DNA of 64,000 nucleotides from Clostridia bacterium (GTDB taxonomy: Bacteria > Bacillota > Clostridia > Oscillospirales > Acutalibacteraceae), in assembly GCA_017625435.1 (NCBI GenBank), contig JAGAKX010000038.1, forward strand, positions 1 through 64,000. The letters are read 5' to 3'. Below the pieces are notes generated by a model, which was not told the origin of the DNA, did no database searches, and worked only from the letters and a program-made list of their open reading frames with translations. Of the stretch, positions 15,714 to 23,978 are shown piece by piece. The position numbers and the translations under genes were made by a program. Each line of letters begins with the position of its first letter. Positions within the stretch are counted from its first letter, which is position 1.

Positions 15714-17594
15714 ATGGCAGCAACCTTAAAAGCTCTGATATCCTTTATGGAAGTATTTTTCCTTTCGATCGGTCTTGTTCCTGTTGATATGACGGTTAAT
15801 TACGGCGGTGAGGAGTACGTTGCCCACGAAGTTAACACACCTCTTTATATCGTAGAAGACGGCGAGAGTGATTATTACATCGTAACAGCAGACAATCACG
15901 ACGAATGTATTGATACAGCCGCAGAAGAGCTTCAGACATATATTGAAAAAATCAGCGGTGCAAAGCTCGGTATTGTTCCCGAATCCGCTCTTCCCGAGGG
16001 GGCAGATGCTGTTTACCTCGGTGAAACAGCCCTTTCAGATACCGTGGATTTCGACTATTCTTCAATTAAAGAGGACGGATTTTTACTGTACTCCGACGGA
16101 GAAAATTTCATTATCCGCGGTGAGGACAGCAGAGGCACGCTTTTCGGTGTTTATACCTTCCTTGAGGAATATCTCGGTGTCCGCTGGTTCACTCCCACTC
16201 TTGAAAGAGTGCCCGAAAGCGATGATGTTGTGATAGATAAGGCACTTTCCCGTGTGGTTGAGCCTTCCTTTGCCGTGAGAAGAAACGACACAATGGGCAC
16301 CAATGAAGCTTACCGTGCAAGAACAAGAATGAACGTATCATTCCACAAAAACGCAACAAAGTACGGCGGAACCCTTACCTATTCATTATGGGATGCCTCT
16401 CTTATCACTCTTGTTCCCAAGTCACTTTTCGCAGAACACCCCGAATATTTTGCAATGGATGAAAACGGCAACCGCCACACCGACCACGTATGTATGACAA
16501 ATCCCGATGTGCTTGAGCTTGTGGTGAAGAACTGCCGTGAGATAATGACCAATGCCGAAAACGGTGCGAAATTTATCCACATCGGTCAGGACGATAACAT
16601 AAACTACTGTCATTGTGAAAACTGTGAAGCTCTTTATGAAAAGTACGGTGCAGTTTCTGCCCCCACACTTATTTTCACAAATAATCTTGCGGATATCTTA
16701 GGTCCCGAATTCCCCGACTATACCTTTACCTTCTATGCCTACAACGAAACAGACCGTCCCCCCACGGACACCTCTCTTCGCTGCAGACCCAATGTTGCTC
16801 CCGTTCTCTGCGGACTTCACAAGGCATGCCGCAGCCACTCTCTTTTAGAGTGCGGTGCTCAGGACGGAAACGAAACACTTATGAATCTTTACGGCGACAA
16901 TTATCCGCAGATTGCCGAGGATTTCAAGCGTTGGACAGAAGTTTCGGACAGAACCTATATTTACGATTACACCATAAACTTCCTTTTCTCTGCACAGTTT
17001 TTCTCAAACTTCGAATATATGCAGGAAACTATGAAGTATATGCACGACATAGGCATTACGGGCTATATGTATAACTGCGGTGACGGTCACTATGCTGCCT
17101 TCAATGAGCTTCGTAACTACCTTCTGTGTAAACTACAGTGGGATGTAAATGCTGATGTCGAATATCACATAAACGATTTTATGAAGGAATATTACGGCGA
17201 AGAAGCCGCCCCCTACATCAAGGAGATTCTTGATATTCAGACAGCTCAAATCCGTGCTACCGCACACGCATTCGACTTTGACTGGCACTATCAGTCAGGC
17301 TATTATCCCATTCACACAATGATGAAGCTTGACCTTCTCTGGGATAAGGCTCTGAAGGCAGAGGGTAACGAAGAGCAGAAGGCAAATGTTGAAATTGCAA
17401 ACTTGAGCTGGGAATTCTTCAAGGCAAATCAGATGCAGCTTGAATATTTCTTCCTGAATCCCTTAAGAATGAAGGAGCAGGAATGGCTTTATGATAAATT
17501 CAAGGAGCACGGCATCAACAGAGTGTCCTCCTTCTCAATTATCCCCGAAAAGGATAAGATAAACTTCATTGAGCGTCCTATTGACTGGGAATAA
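15714..17594 (+). CDS. DUF4838-type glycosidase-like protein
   Basis: A 626-residue protein; the start at 15714 is fixed by GGAGGAG 7 bp upstream. Residues about 45-190 resemble the N-terminal domain of GH67 alpha-glucuronidases (AAEELQTYIEKISGAKL, YLGETA, EDSRGTLFGVYTFLEEYLGVRWFTPT). The remainder is a barrel-like domain of the DUF4838 type with IHIGQDDNINYCHCENC and a long helical C terminus. The family occurs in polysaccharide-utilisation loci and is presumed hydrolytic; the substrate is unknown. No ordinary signal peptide is present; residues 5-21 form a hydrophobic helix also seen in two other proteins here (see findings). Confidence 0.85.
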   Translation: MAATLKALISFMEVFFLSIGLVPVDMTVNYGGEEYVAHEVNTPLYIVEDGESDYYIVTADNHDECIDTAAEELQTYIEKISGAKLGIVPESALPEGADAVYLGETALSDTVDFDYSSIKEDGFLLYSDGENFIIRGEDSRGTLFGVYTFLEEYLGVRWFTPTLERVPESDDVVIDKALSRVVEPSFAVRRNDTMGTNEAYRARTRMNVSFHKNATKYGGTLTYSLWDASLITLVPKSLFAEHPEYFAMDENGNRHTDHVCMTNPDVLELVVKNCREIMTNAENGAKFIHIGQDDNINYCHCENCEALYEKYGAVSAPTLIFTNNLADILGPEFPDYTFTFYAYNETDRPPTDTSLRCRPNVAPVLCGLHKACRSHSLLECGAQDGNETLMNLYGDNYPQIAEDFKRWTEVSDRTYIYDYTINFLFSAQFFSNFEYMQETMKYMHDIGITGYMYNCGDGHYAAFNELRNYLLCKLQWDVNADVEYHINDFMKEYYGEEAAPYIKEILDIQTAQIRATAHAFDFDWHYQSGYYPIHTMMKLDLLWDKALKAEGNEEQKANVEIANLSWEFFKANQMQLEYFFLNPLRMKEQEWLYDKFKEHGINRVSSFSIIPEKDKINFIERPIDWE

Positions 17595-17620
17595 AAAATA
17601 ACGGCAGAACGTTATTTTTT
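17594..17620 (+). terminator. Intrinsic terminator after the DUF4838 gene
   Basis: AAAAATAACG (from 17594) pairs with CGTTATTTTTT (17610-17620). Confidence 0.85.
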
Positions 17621-17664
17621 GAGGTAACAGGTAATAAGCAACAGTGAAGAAGTAAATATCAGAC

Positions 17665-17696
17665 AAAAAAGGAGCTGCAGAAATTTTCTGCAGCTC
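17665..17696 (-). terminator. Terminator of the GH16 gene
   Basis: GAGCTGCAGAAA (17672-17683) pairs with TTTCTGCAGCTC just downstream; read on the minus strand the stem is followed by TTTTTT (17670-17665). Confidence 0.88.
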
Positions 17697-17738
17697 TTAT
17701 TTATGTTGTTATACGGTCTTCGCTTTTTTACGTTTCCC

Positions 17739-18650
17739 TTACTGATAGATTCTTACGTAGTCTACTACAAATTCTGTCTTGTAGGTTTCCTTGTCAAGCT
17801 CATTAAGCTTATCCTCACCGGGAATCTCAAGGGATACAATAACCTCTTCAAGCACCTCGGAAACACCGTTGCCGAAGGATGAGCGTCTTGTTTCAACACC
17901 GTTTATGTAGAAGATATATTCATCATCTGTCCACTTAAGACCGTAGGTGTTGTACTCATCATAGATGTTCTCACCGTAGAAGGAGCCGAGATTTGCGGAC
18001 TGGAAGCCCTCCTGCACGCCGTCTACACCTGCACAGTGAATGTTGTGGGAAACAGCATCCCTGTCAAAATACTTGCCTGTATTTACGGATTCAAAAATAT
18101 CAATTTCGGCACCGCCGACACCGCCCTTTGAAGCGGAAGCTGTATAGGGAGCCTCTGCCTGAATCCAGAATGCGGACCAGAAATTGTTTTCTCTGTTTAC
18201 CTTGCAACGGATTTCAAAGTAGCCCTTGCAGTACCATTCCTTGAGTCTTACCATACCGGTGTACCAGCCCTCGCCGTATTCACCGTTTTTATATTCACCG
18301 GTAAGCACCATATTGCCGTCCCTGAAGGTTACCTGGCTTGGAGCGTTAAAGCCGCCGCGTCTTGCACCTGAGCCTCTGTATTCCCACACGTCAGAATCAA
18401 ATTCATCATAATTGAATTCATCCTCGAAAACAAGGGTGTAGCCCGTAAGGTCAAGCTCCTCACCGTGAGGCTTTACGGGCATATCAAAAATTGTAAGACC
18501 GCAAAGCTCAATGATTGCCATAAGGCATGCGAAGAACTTTTTCAGGTCAAAGGAAGTAAACATTTCCTTTACCAATTCAATCTGCTGCTCAACGCCCCAC
18601 ATCTGTCTGGGTGCGAGCTTCAGAACTTCTGTTAAAAACGTTTCAAACAT
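17739..18650 (-). CDS. Glycoside hydrolase family 16 (beta-glucanase/laminarinase-like)
   Basis: A 303-residue enzyme; ATG 18650 is chosen because GGAGGGG lies just upstream (an ATG at 18665 overlaps that site). The GH16 domain spans about residues 68-303, with the catalytic signature GGAEIDIFES (nucleophile and acid-base Glu flanking Asp, ExDxxE), FWSAFWIQAE and the terminal FVVDYVRIYQ. Family members cut beta-1,3, beta-1,3/1,4 or related glycans with retention. The 66-residue N terminus is not a Sec signal but amphipathic, and includes a hydrophobic helix at 36-52. It is convergent with the DUF4838 gene. Confidence 0.93.
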   Translation of the reverse strand: MFETFLTEVLKLAPRQMWGVEQQIELVKEMFTSFDLKKFFACLMAIIELCGLTIFDMPVKPHGEELDLTGYTLVFEDEFNYDEFDSDVWEYRGSGARRGGFNAPSQVTFRDGNMVLTGEYKNGEYGEGWYTGMVRLKEWYCKGYFEIRCKVNRENNFWSAFWIQAEAPYTASASKGGVGGAEIDIFESVNTGKYFDRDAVSHNIHCAGVDGVQEGFQSANLGSFYGENIYDEYNTYGLKWTDDEYIFYINGVETRRSSFGNGVSEVLEEVIVSLEIPGEDKLNELDKETYKTEFVVDYVRIYQ

Positions 18651-18740
18651 TATAATCCCCTCCATAATTTGTTAATTTCATATTAGCATTAAATAAAAAC
18701 CGTGTCAATGCATTAATAATTATGTTTTCGTTTTTTCTGT

Positions 18741-18776
18741 AAAAAAAGCAGACACAGAAGGCTGACCTTTGTGTCT
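18741..18776 (-). terminator. Terminator downstream of the 285-residue membrane-anchored protein
   Basis: AGACACAGAAGG (18750-18761) pairs with CCTTTGTGTCT (18766-18776); on the minus strand it is followed by seven T. Confidence 0.88.
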
Positions 18777-18785
18777 GTCTTTCTT

Positions 18786-19643
18786 TTATTTTTTTTCTTT
18801 TTTCTTTGTTGTCAGTTTTATTGCAATTAATGTTACAAGAGTGAGTGCAAGAACAGCACAGACTGCCGCCGTGACGTAGCCCGCATAAATAAAGGGGAGC
18901 TTTTCGTCATAAAGAGAGGAAAGGAGCGTATCTCTGTCCTCGGTACTGACAACATAAATGCTTCTTGTTTTCGGGGAGCAAACCTGAATTTTTCCGTCGC
19001 TTGTAATGTCAATGCTGTTTCCGTTTTCAAGCTTTACCGACGTTCTTATAAGAGAATTATTGATATTGCTCCCGATATCAACGGGATATGCTTCAATTTT
19101 CTCGCAAAGCTTATAAAAATCCCCGAAGGCAATCGACGTATCCTCAGCTTTTATATCCTGCGGCTCTTCCGCTGTTATGCCGAAAGCCTCTGAAAGCCTT
19201 ACGCTGTCACCGTTTATAAGTGCCTCATTTATTCTGTCAATCCGCATATCATCGGTTTCCTTGTATCTGCCCGAATTGATTCTTTTCTGCACATCTTCCC
19301 AAAATGAGCCTCTTTCTGCAAGCTTCAGTGTTTCGGTGTCATAGCTGTCGGGATAAAATATGTAAGTCTGCGTGCTGTCACGGAAGCCCGTAAAAATATA
19401 CGTGTTGCCCGGAATAACCGGTGTAAGGCCTATATCCTCAATAATAAGTGAGCCGTTTACGGGAACGTCGCCCTTGATAATCTTAAGCGGCTTTATTACC
19501 GCCTGATTTGAGCTGTAATAGACCTTTTTGACCTGTCCGAAATAAATTACTGCTTCATCATATTCGGCAAGATCCCAGGGGATAGAGCCCGCCGCAGCGG
19601 AAAAGGAAGAAAGAAAAATCATCAATAAAGAAATAAATGTCAA
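18786..19643 (-). CDS. Secreted, C-terminally membrane-anchored orphan; 5' end apparently frameshifted
   Basis: A 285-residue frame with a hydrophobic start, a central region of unknown fold and a C-terminal transmembrane helix (about 255-278) ending in a basic tail (KLTTKKKEKK). The frame opens only at TTG 19643, but a strong ribosome-binding site (AGGAGGG) precedes ATG 19657, 14 bp upstream and out of frame. That ATG reads M-K-K-L-F-stop; one extra A in the A6 run at 19649-19654 would give MKKIIL joined to the frame, a perfect signal peptide. So the gene is frameshifted, phase-variable, or carries a homopolymer sequencing error. Product unrecognised. Confidence 0.7.
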   Translation of the reverse strand: MTFISLLMIFLSSFSAAAGSIPWDLAEYDEAVIYFGQVKKVYYSSNQAVIKPLKIIKGDVPVNGSLIIEDIGLTPVIPGNTYIFTGFRDSTQTYIFYPDSYDTETLKLAERGSFWEDVQKRINSGRYKETDDMRIDRINEALINGDSVRLSEAFGITAEEPQDIKAEDTSIAFGDFYKLCEKIEAYPVDIGSNINNSLIRTSVKLENGNSIDITSDGKIQVCSPKTRSIYVVSTEDRDTLLSSLYDEKLPFIYAGYVTAAVCAVLALTLVTLIAIKLTTKKKEKK

Positions 19644-19748
19644 AATAATTTTTTCATATTTATCCCTCCTGCTCCCATTTTTACATACTATAAGCTCAAT
19701 GTAAACCCACTTAAGAAAAACTTAATAAACAGATAAGCCGAAATTAAT

Positions 19749-19786
19749 AAAAAAGCACAAGGCTGCTTTTTGAGATAGCCCTGTGC
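19749..19786 (-). terminator. Terminator of the kinase operon
   Basis: GCACAAGGCT (19755-19764) pairs with AGCCCTGTGC (19777-19786), followed on the minus strand by TTTTTT. Confidence 0.88.
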
Positions 19787-19794
19787 TCATACTT

Positions 19795-20802
19795 TTATTC
19801 AGCAATAATTTCAATTTCCTCAGCCGTTGCCGTACCCGTCATACCGATTTTTTTAACGGTGACGGCAGAGGCAAGTCCTGCAAACGCTGCTGCTTTTTCC
19901 ATTGGTGCGCCTGCCGTGATTCCGAGAGAAAAAGCGGAAAGGGAAGTGTCCCCCGCACCGCAGATGTCAAGCTCACCCGTAAGTGTTTTAGCACCTATCC
20001 TTACACCGTCTTTGCCGTCCGTAACGAAGGAGCCCTTATCCCCTAAGGTACAGAAAACCTTTGCATTATTCTTTATTGCAAGTGCCTTTGCGGCTTCAAG
20101 GAACTGCTCTTCCGTGGCATTTGTAAAACCGTCGTTTCCGTAAACTGCTCTCCAGCACTCAACCTCGTTGGGCTTTAAGATGCAGTCGGTGTATTTCCCG
20201 ATGTTGTAACGGCTGTCGCAGATAACGGTAAGCCCCTTTTTTGCAAGGGAGATTATTTCGGCTCTTACCTTGTCCGTCACAATGCCGTAACGGAACTGGT
20301 CTGCAACACAAAGCACTTGGACTTTTTCCGAAAGCTCTCTGAGATACTCAATTACCTTGTTTTCGGTGTCTTCACTTATGGGACAGCGGTTTTCAAAGTC
20401 AAGTCTCGGGTCTTCATAGACCGTTGCGGAAATGCCGTGGCGCATAGGCTTGCAGTAGGCATTCGTAAATCTGCCCTCTGTTTCAATTATGTATTCATCG
20501 GAAATACCGCTTTTCTTTATAAGTGAACGGAGGAGCATACCTCTCCAGTCGTCTCCCGTAAGGGAAACGGCATATATTTTTTCGGGGGAGAGTGCCGAAA
20601 GGTTTGCCGCAACATTACCGCCTGCCCCCATAGAGGTCTTTTCAGACGTTACGGGTAAGGGGTAATGGGGAGTTTCTCGGGATAATTCCGAAAGGGTCAT
20701 ATCTGCGTGCCAGTAAATGTCAACACAGAAGTCTCCTATAATACCTATACTGCAGTTTTTTATTCTGTCCGTAATTTCACGGACTTCCTTTTTTGTCAGC
20801 AT
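19795..20802 (-). CDS. PfkB-family carbohydrate kinase, RfaE/HldE kinase-domain-like
   Basis: A 335-residue ribokinase-fold enzyme with GAGGNVAANLSAL near the N terminus and the catalytic motif DICGAGDTSLSAFSLG (anion hole GAGD, catalytic Asp) near residue 290. The start (IGDFCVDIYWHADMTLSELSRETPHYP) most resembles D-glycero-D-manno-heptose-7-phosphate kinase, but no adenylyltransferase domain follows and no other heptose gene is nearby, so the substrate is open. The ATG lies 1 bp after the preceding gene's stop codon, so the two are coupled. Confidence 0.85.
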   Translation of the reverse strand: MLTKKEVREITDRIKNCSIGIIGDFCVDIYWHADMTLSELSRETPHYPLPVTSEKTSMGAGGNVAANLSALSPEKIYAVSLTGDDWRGMLLRSLIKKSGISDEYIIETEGRFTNAYCKPMRHGISATVYEDPRLDFENRCPISEDTENKVIEYLRELSEKVQVLCVADQFRYGIVTDKVRAEIISLAKKGLTVICDSRYNIGKYTDCILKPNEVECWRAVYGNDGFTNATEEQFLEAAKALAIKNNAKVFCTLGDKGSFVTDGKDGVRIGAKTLTGELDICGAGDTSLSAFSLGITAGAPMEKAAAFAGLASAVTVKKIGMTGTATAEEIEIIAE

Positions 20803-20803
20803 A

Positions 20804-21766
20804 TCAATACTTTTCCTTTAATCTGTCGTAAAGCGTGGGAATTGTAATCTGATGGTCACCCACAAAGTGCCAGCCCCAGCCGCCGCGGCAGGTGGGACGG
20901 TTAACAATGTTTTTGCGGGGTCTGTAGTAGTAATTGGGGTCCTCATAGCCAATTTTTGAGCGGAAATTGCCGAGATTTATAAGGTCAAAGTTTGCCGTTG
21001 TGATATTAAAGGTGGGATACCCCTGATTTCTTGCAATTGAAAGAGTCTTTAAGAATACCTCGGGACCGATAACAGAGGAGCCGAAATTAAGGAAAACACC
21101 GCCGTCAAGCTGAGATACGGAGTATGCCATTTTCTTGAAATCAATGCCTGAGCATCTGCCGATGTTTGCCATATCGCAGGTGGGATGCTGATGGATTATG
21201 TCCGTGCCGAGAGCTATATGGTAAGTAGCAGGGATGTCAAGCTTATATGCCTGCCACAAAATGCAGTCCTCACGGTTGGGGAATTTCTCGGGGTTCTCAT
21301 CAATATATTTTCCCAGAGCCTCACCGTAGCCGATGCCGAGCTCTGCTCCCCGATTAATTGCTTCATTCATCCACGCGCCTGTCTCCTCCCACATACCGAA
21401 GGAGCCGTCCTCTATAGCCGTGGGAACATCCTCTGAGGTACCTCCGAGATAGCATAATTCAAAGTCGTGTATGCTTGTAGCACCGTTTGCGGCAATGTGG
21501 GTAATTACCCCCATTTTCATAAGCTCTATAATGTATCTTGAAAGATGGTTCTTGATAACGTGAGCACCCATACTCCATATAACGGGTCTGCCGTTTTTAC
21601 GGGCTTTTATAATTCTTTCAACCAATTCATCGAAACCCTCGTGCACAAATTCCTCGTGAGGTGTTACACCGGGAGTCATAAGCTTTTCAATGGTTACAAG
21701 ATTGATTCTGTCATTTGCCGAAAATGTTTTAATGCCCGAAAAGTCGAGCTGCTGCTGTCTTCTCAT
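20804..21766 (-). CDS. Conserved protein of unknown function upstream of the PfkB kinase
   Basis: A 320-residue protein starting MRRQQQLDFSGIKTF; ATG 21766 is chosen because AAGGAAA lies upstream. Notable motifs are IWSMGAHVIKNHLSRYI, ANGATSIHDFELCYLGGTSE, FGMWEETGAWMNEA, HIALGTDIIHQHP and GGVFLNFGSSVIGPEVFLK. The conserved acids and histidines suggest an enzyme. The pattern reminds me of bacterial proteins distantly related to deoxyhypusine synthase, but the catalytic lysine motif of that enzyme is not visible, so I do not name a function. Its tight coupling to a sugar kinase suggests a common small-molecule pathway. Confidence 0.8.
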   Translation of the reverse strand: MRRQQQLDFSGIKTFSANDRINLVTIEKLMTPGVTPHEEFVHEGFDELVERIIKARKNGRPVIWSMGAHVIKNHLSRYIIELMKMGVITHIAANGATSIHDFELCYLGGTSEDVPTAIEDGSFGMWEETGAWMNEAINRGAELGIGYGEALGKYIDENPEKFPNREDCILWQAYKLDIPATYHIALGTDIIHQHPTCDMANIGRCSGIDFKKMAYSVSQLDGGVFLNFGSSVIGPEVFLKTLSIARNQGYPTFNITTANFDLINLGNFRSKIGYEDPNYYYRPRKNIVNRPTCRGGWGWHFVGDHQITIPTLYDRLKEKY

Positions 21767-21779
21767 ATTTTGTTTTCCT

Positions 21780-22493
21780 TTACATAAAGAGTATTGAGCT
21801 TGCAATTATAAACTGTGCAATATAGTAAGTAACGTGATTTGTGATGATATCAACGGGTCTGTCTTTGCCCTCGCCAAAGTATGTTCCCGAAAGAATGATA
21901 TCGGAAATAATAAAGAACACACCGCCGACGAAGAATGCAATAAGGTGAAGATTATCCTTTATTCCTGCAAGGAAAGCGCAGTTGAAGGACATTGCAGTCA
22001 CAAAGAAAAGAAGTGCGCCGTAAAGAGCAGAGATAATCTTATAATTGGCGTGGTACTTAAGCTTCATAATCTTTTCGCCGAAATAAATTACAAGACCTGC
22101 AATAACGCCCACTACAAGGGACATAGGGATTGAAACAGCCTTGAACTGGGTAACACCTGCTATTATTGCGGCAATATAGAAGAAATGTCCGAAGGCGAAG
22201 GATGAAAAGCCTGCCTTTGTAAGAAAATCCTCATCCTGACGGTACATAAATTTCATATCAAGCCATATATCGCCTAAAATTCCGCATACAAGTCCGCCGA
22301 CTATAAGTGCAGAATAAAGTGAGGGCTTTGCAATTGTCAGAAATACACCCGTTAAAATGAACATAACGCTTGTAACGGATTTCAGCATAAGGGACTTTAC
22401 GTCAGTCTTTTTAACTCTTAAAAATAAAAATGCGGTAAGGCTTAAAAGACCGAGAAGAATGGTACAGGTAATAAGAATAAGTGAAAGGTCCAT
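21780..22493 (-). CDS. YhhN-family (lysoplasmalogenase-like) membrane protein
   Basis: A 237-residue integral membrane protein with about eight hydrophobic segments. The YhhN hallmarks are GILGDIWLDMKF, FAFGHFFYIAAI, FFVGGVFFIISDIILSGTYF and the C-terminal THVTYYIAQ-like stretch (TNHVTYYIAQ). Members include lysoplasmalogenases that hydrolyse the vinyl-ether bond of lysoplasmalogens; many Clostridia contain plasmalogens, so that activity is plausible. Start ATG 22493 follows AAAGGAGATTTTATT. It is the first gene of the three-gene operon ending with the kinase (14 bp gap to the next). Confidence 0.85.
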   Translation of the reverse strand: MDLSLILITCTILLGLLSLTAFLFLRVKKTDVKSLMLKSVTSVMFILTGVFLTIAKPSLYSALIVGGLVCGILGDIWLDMKFMYRQDEDFLTKAGFSSFAFGHFFYIAAIIAGVTQFKAVSIPMSLVVGVIAGLVIYFGEKIMKLKYHANYKIISALYGALLFFVTAMSFNCAFLAGIKDNLHLIAFFVGGVFFIISDIILSGTYFGEGKDRPVDIITNHVTYYIAQFIIASSILFM

Positions 22494-22573
22494 AATAAAA
22501 TCTCCTTTTATTTTCAATATATTTATAATAGCACATATTTTTTCTATTTTCCACACTTTTTATAAAAAAGCGA

Positions 22574-22602
22574 TTGAATAAATAAAGGCTCTGTGTTAAA
22601 TT
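22574..22602 (+). promoter_or_regulatory. Promoter of the EEP-family gene
   Basis: TTGAAT (22574-22579) and TAAATT (22597-22602), 17 bp spacing, 31 bp before the ATG. Confidence 0.55.
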
Positions 22603-22633
22603 AAAATCAAGATGCAAAAAGGAGTGTGTATAT

Positions 22634-23389
22634 ATGAAGATTATGAGCTTCAACGTGCTTTGTGCAGGTCACGACGGCAGGGAATGGGAAAACCGTATTT
22701 CCCGTGTTGTTGCCGCCATAAAAGAAGCTGATCCCGATTCCTTAGGTGTGCAGGAAGCTCACCTGGGCTGGATGAATGCATTGAAGGAAAACCTTCCCGA
22801 ATATGATTTTGTAGGTGTCGGCAGAGACGACGGCAAGGAAAAGGGCGAATTCTCTGCAGTTTTCTATAAAAAGGACAAGTTTACTCCCGGTGAAAAGGGC
22901 AATTTCTGGCTCAGCGAAACTCCCGATGTGCCCGGCTACGGCTGGGATGCCGCCTGTATCAGAATCTGCTCCTATGTTATGCTTACAGAAAAGGAAACAG
23001 GTAAAAAATTCTGCCATTTCAATACTCATCTTGACCACAGAGGAGAAATTGCTATGCAGAAGGGCGCAGAGCTTGTAGCAAAGAAGGCTTCCGAAATCTG
23101 CACCGACTGTCCCGCAGTATTTACGGGGGATTTCAATGTTACTCCCGAATCAGCTCCCTGTAAGGCTGTAAAGGACGGAGGCTTCAGCGATGCAAGAGAT
23201 GTGGCTGAAATTACCGATAAGGGTATTACCTTCCACGCCTGGCTCGGTGAAGAAAAATACCGCTCGGTTATAGACTACGTTTTTGTAAAGGGTGACGTGA
23301 AGGTAAAGAAATTCACGGTTGACAGAAATGAATATTTTGGCGACGTCCCCTCTGACCACTATCCCATTATTGCTGATATCGAATTCTGA
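22634..23389 (+). CDS. Endonuclease/exonuclease/phosphatase family hydrolase
   Basis: A 251-residue cytoplasmic member of the EEP superfamily. It begins MKIMSFNVLCAG (active-site Asn), with GVQEAH (metal-binding Glu), HFNTHLDHRG (His/Asp), VFTGDFNVTP (GDFN core) and SDHYPIIADIEF (terminal catalytic Asp-His). All catalytic residues are present. Substrates in the family range from DNA to phosphorylated lipids and sugars; nothing here fixes the choice. Monocistronic, ending at the dispersed hairpin repeat at 23462. Confidence 0.88.
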   Translation: MKIMSFNVLCAGHDGREWENRISRVVAAIKEADPDSLGVQEAHLGWMNALKENLPEYDFVGVGRDDGKEKGEFSAVFYKKDKFTPGEKGNFWLSETPDVPGYGWDAACIRICSYVMLTEKETGKKFCHFNTHLDHRGEIAMQKGAELVAKKASEICTDCPAVFTGDFNVTPESAPCKAVKDGGFSDARDVAEITDKGITFHAWLGEEKYRSVIDYVFVKGDVKVKKFTVDRNEYFGDVPSDHYPIIADIEF

Positions 23390-23461
23390 TATGCAGGGTC
23401 AGATTATTAACATTCCGTCTTCACAAAAATTTTTAATAAGTTCCGTTTTTCGGATTATTTC

Positions 23462-23498
23462 AGGGGTTCTTGCAAGTGTCAGACTTGCCGGAACCCCT
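23462..23498. repeat. Dispersed hairpin repeat, copy 1
   Basis: AGGGGTTC..GCAAGT pairs with ACTTGC..GAACCCCT with two central mismatches. The flanks (TTTTTC upstream; GTTTAT.TT.TTTTATGCG downstream) match the repeat at 39326-39366. It lies between convergent genes (EEP plus, aroQ minus) and can serve as a bidirectional terminator. Confidence 0.8.
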
Positions 23499-23555
23499 TA
23501 GTTTATATTGTTTTATGCGCTTTCGCTTTTTTGAATTCTCTTTATAAAACTATTT

Positions 23556-23978
23556 TTATGATTTTTCTTTCAGGTATTCTATAGCTTCAATATAGCCTTT
23601 AAGGCCTTTTCCCGCAATCTGCTTTTCTGCATAAAGGGACACGTAGGAGAATTTTCTGAATTCCTCACGGGAATTAATGTCGGAAATGTGCACTTCAACC
23701 GTGGGAATTCCCACAGCCTTCAGAGCGTCAAGTATTGCAACACTCGTATGCGTGTATGCAGCAGGGTTAATTACAATGCCGTCAAAATTACCGTAAGCGG
23801 ACTGAATTTTATCAACTATAGCTCCCTCGTGGTTTGACTGAAAAATCTCGAAATCAATATCTTTACAGGCATCCTCTATCATTCTGCAAAGGGCTTTGTA
23901 GTCACTTTTTCCGTAAATATCAGGCTCACGAAGTCCTAATAAATTAAGATTCGGTCCGTTTATTATAAGAAGCTTCAT
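23556..23978 (-). CDS. aroQ: 3-Dehydroquinate dehydratase, type II
   Basis: A 140-residue protein with the type II signatures MKLLIINGPNLNLLGLREP, FQSNHEGAIVDKIQ, VINPAAYTHTSVAI and EVHISDINSREEFRKFS. The catalytic Tyr (in IYGKSDY), Arg, Asn, and His (ISN-type HIS motif) are present. It forms dodecamers and converts 3-dehydroquinate to 3-dehydroshikimate. Last gene of the aro operon; its ATG overlaps the aroE-aroK stop by 4 bp (ATGA). Confidence 0.95.
   Translation of the reverse strand: MKLLIINGPNLNLLGLREPDIYGKSDYKALCRMIEDACKDIDFEIFQSNHEGAIVDKIQSAYGNFDGIVINPAAYTHTSVAILDALKAVGIPTVEVHISDINSREEFRKFSYVSLYAEKQIAGKGLKGYIEAIEYLKEKS

Noticed and set aside
20804..21766. Naming the middle gene of the kinase operon deoxyhypusine synthase
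   Set aside because: The resemblance is only to general patterns; the catalytic lysine motif of that enzyme is not seen.
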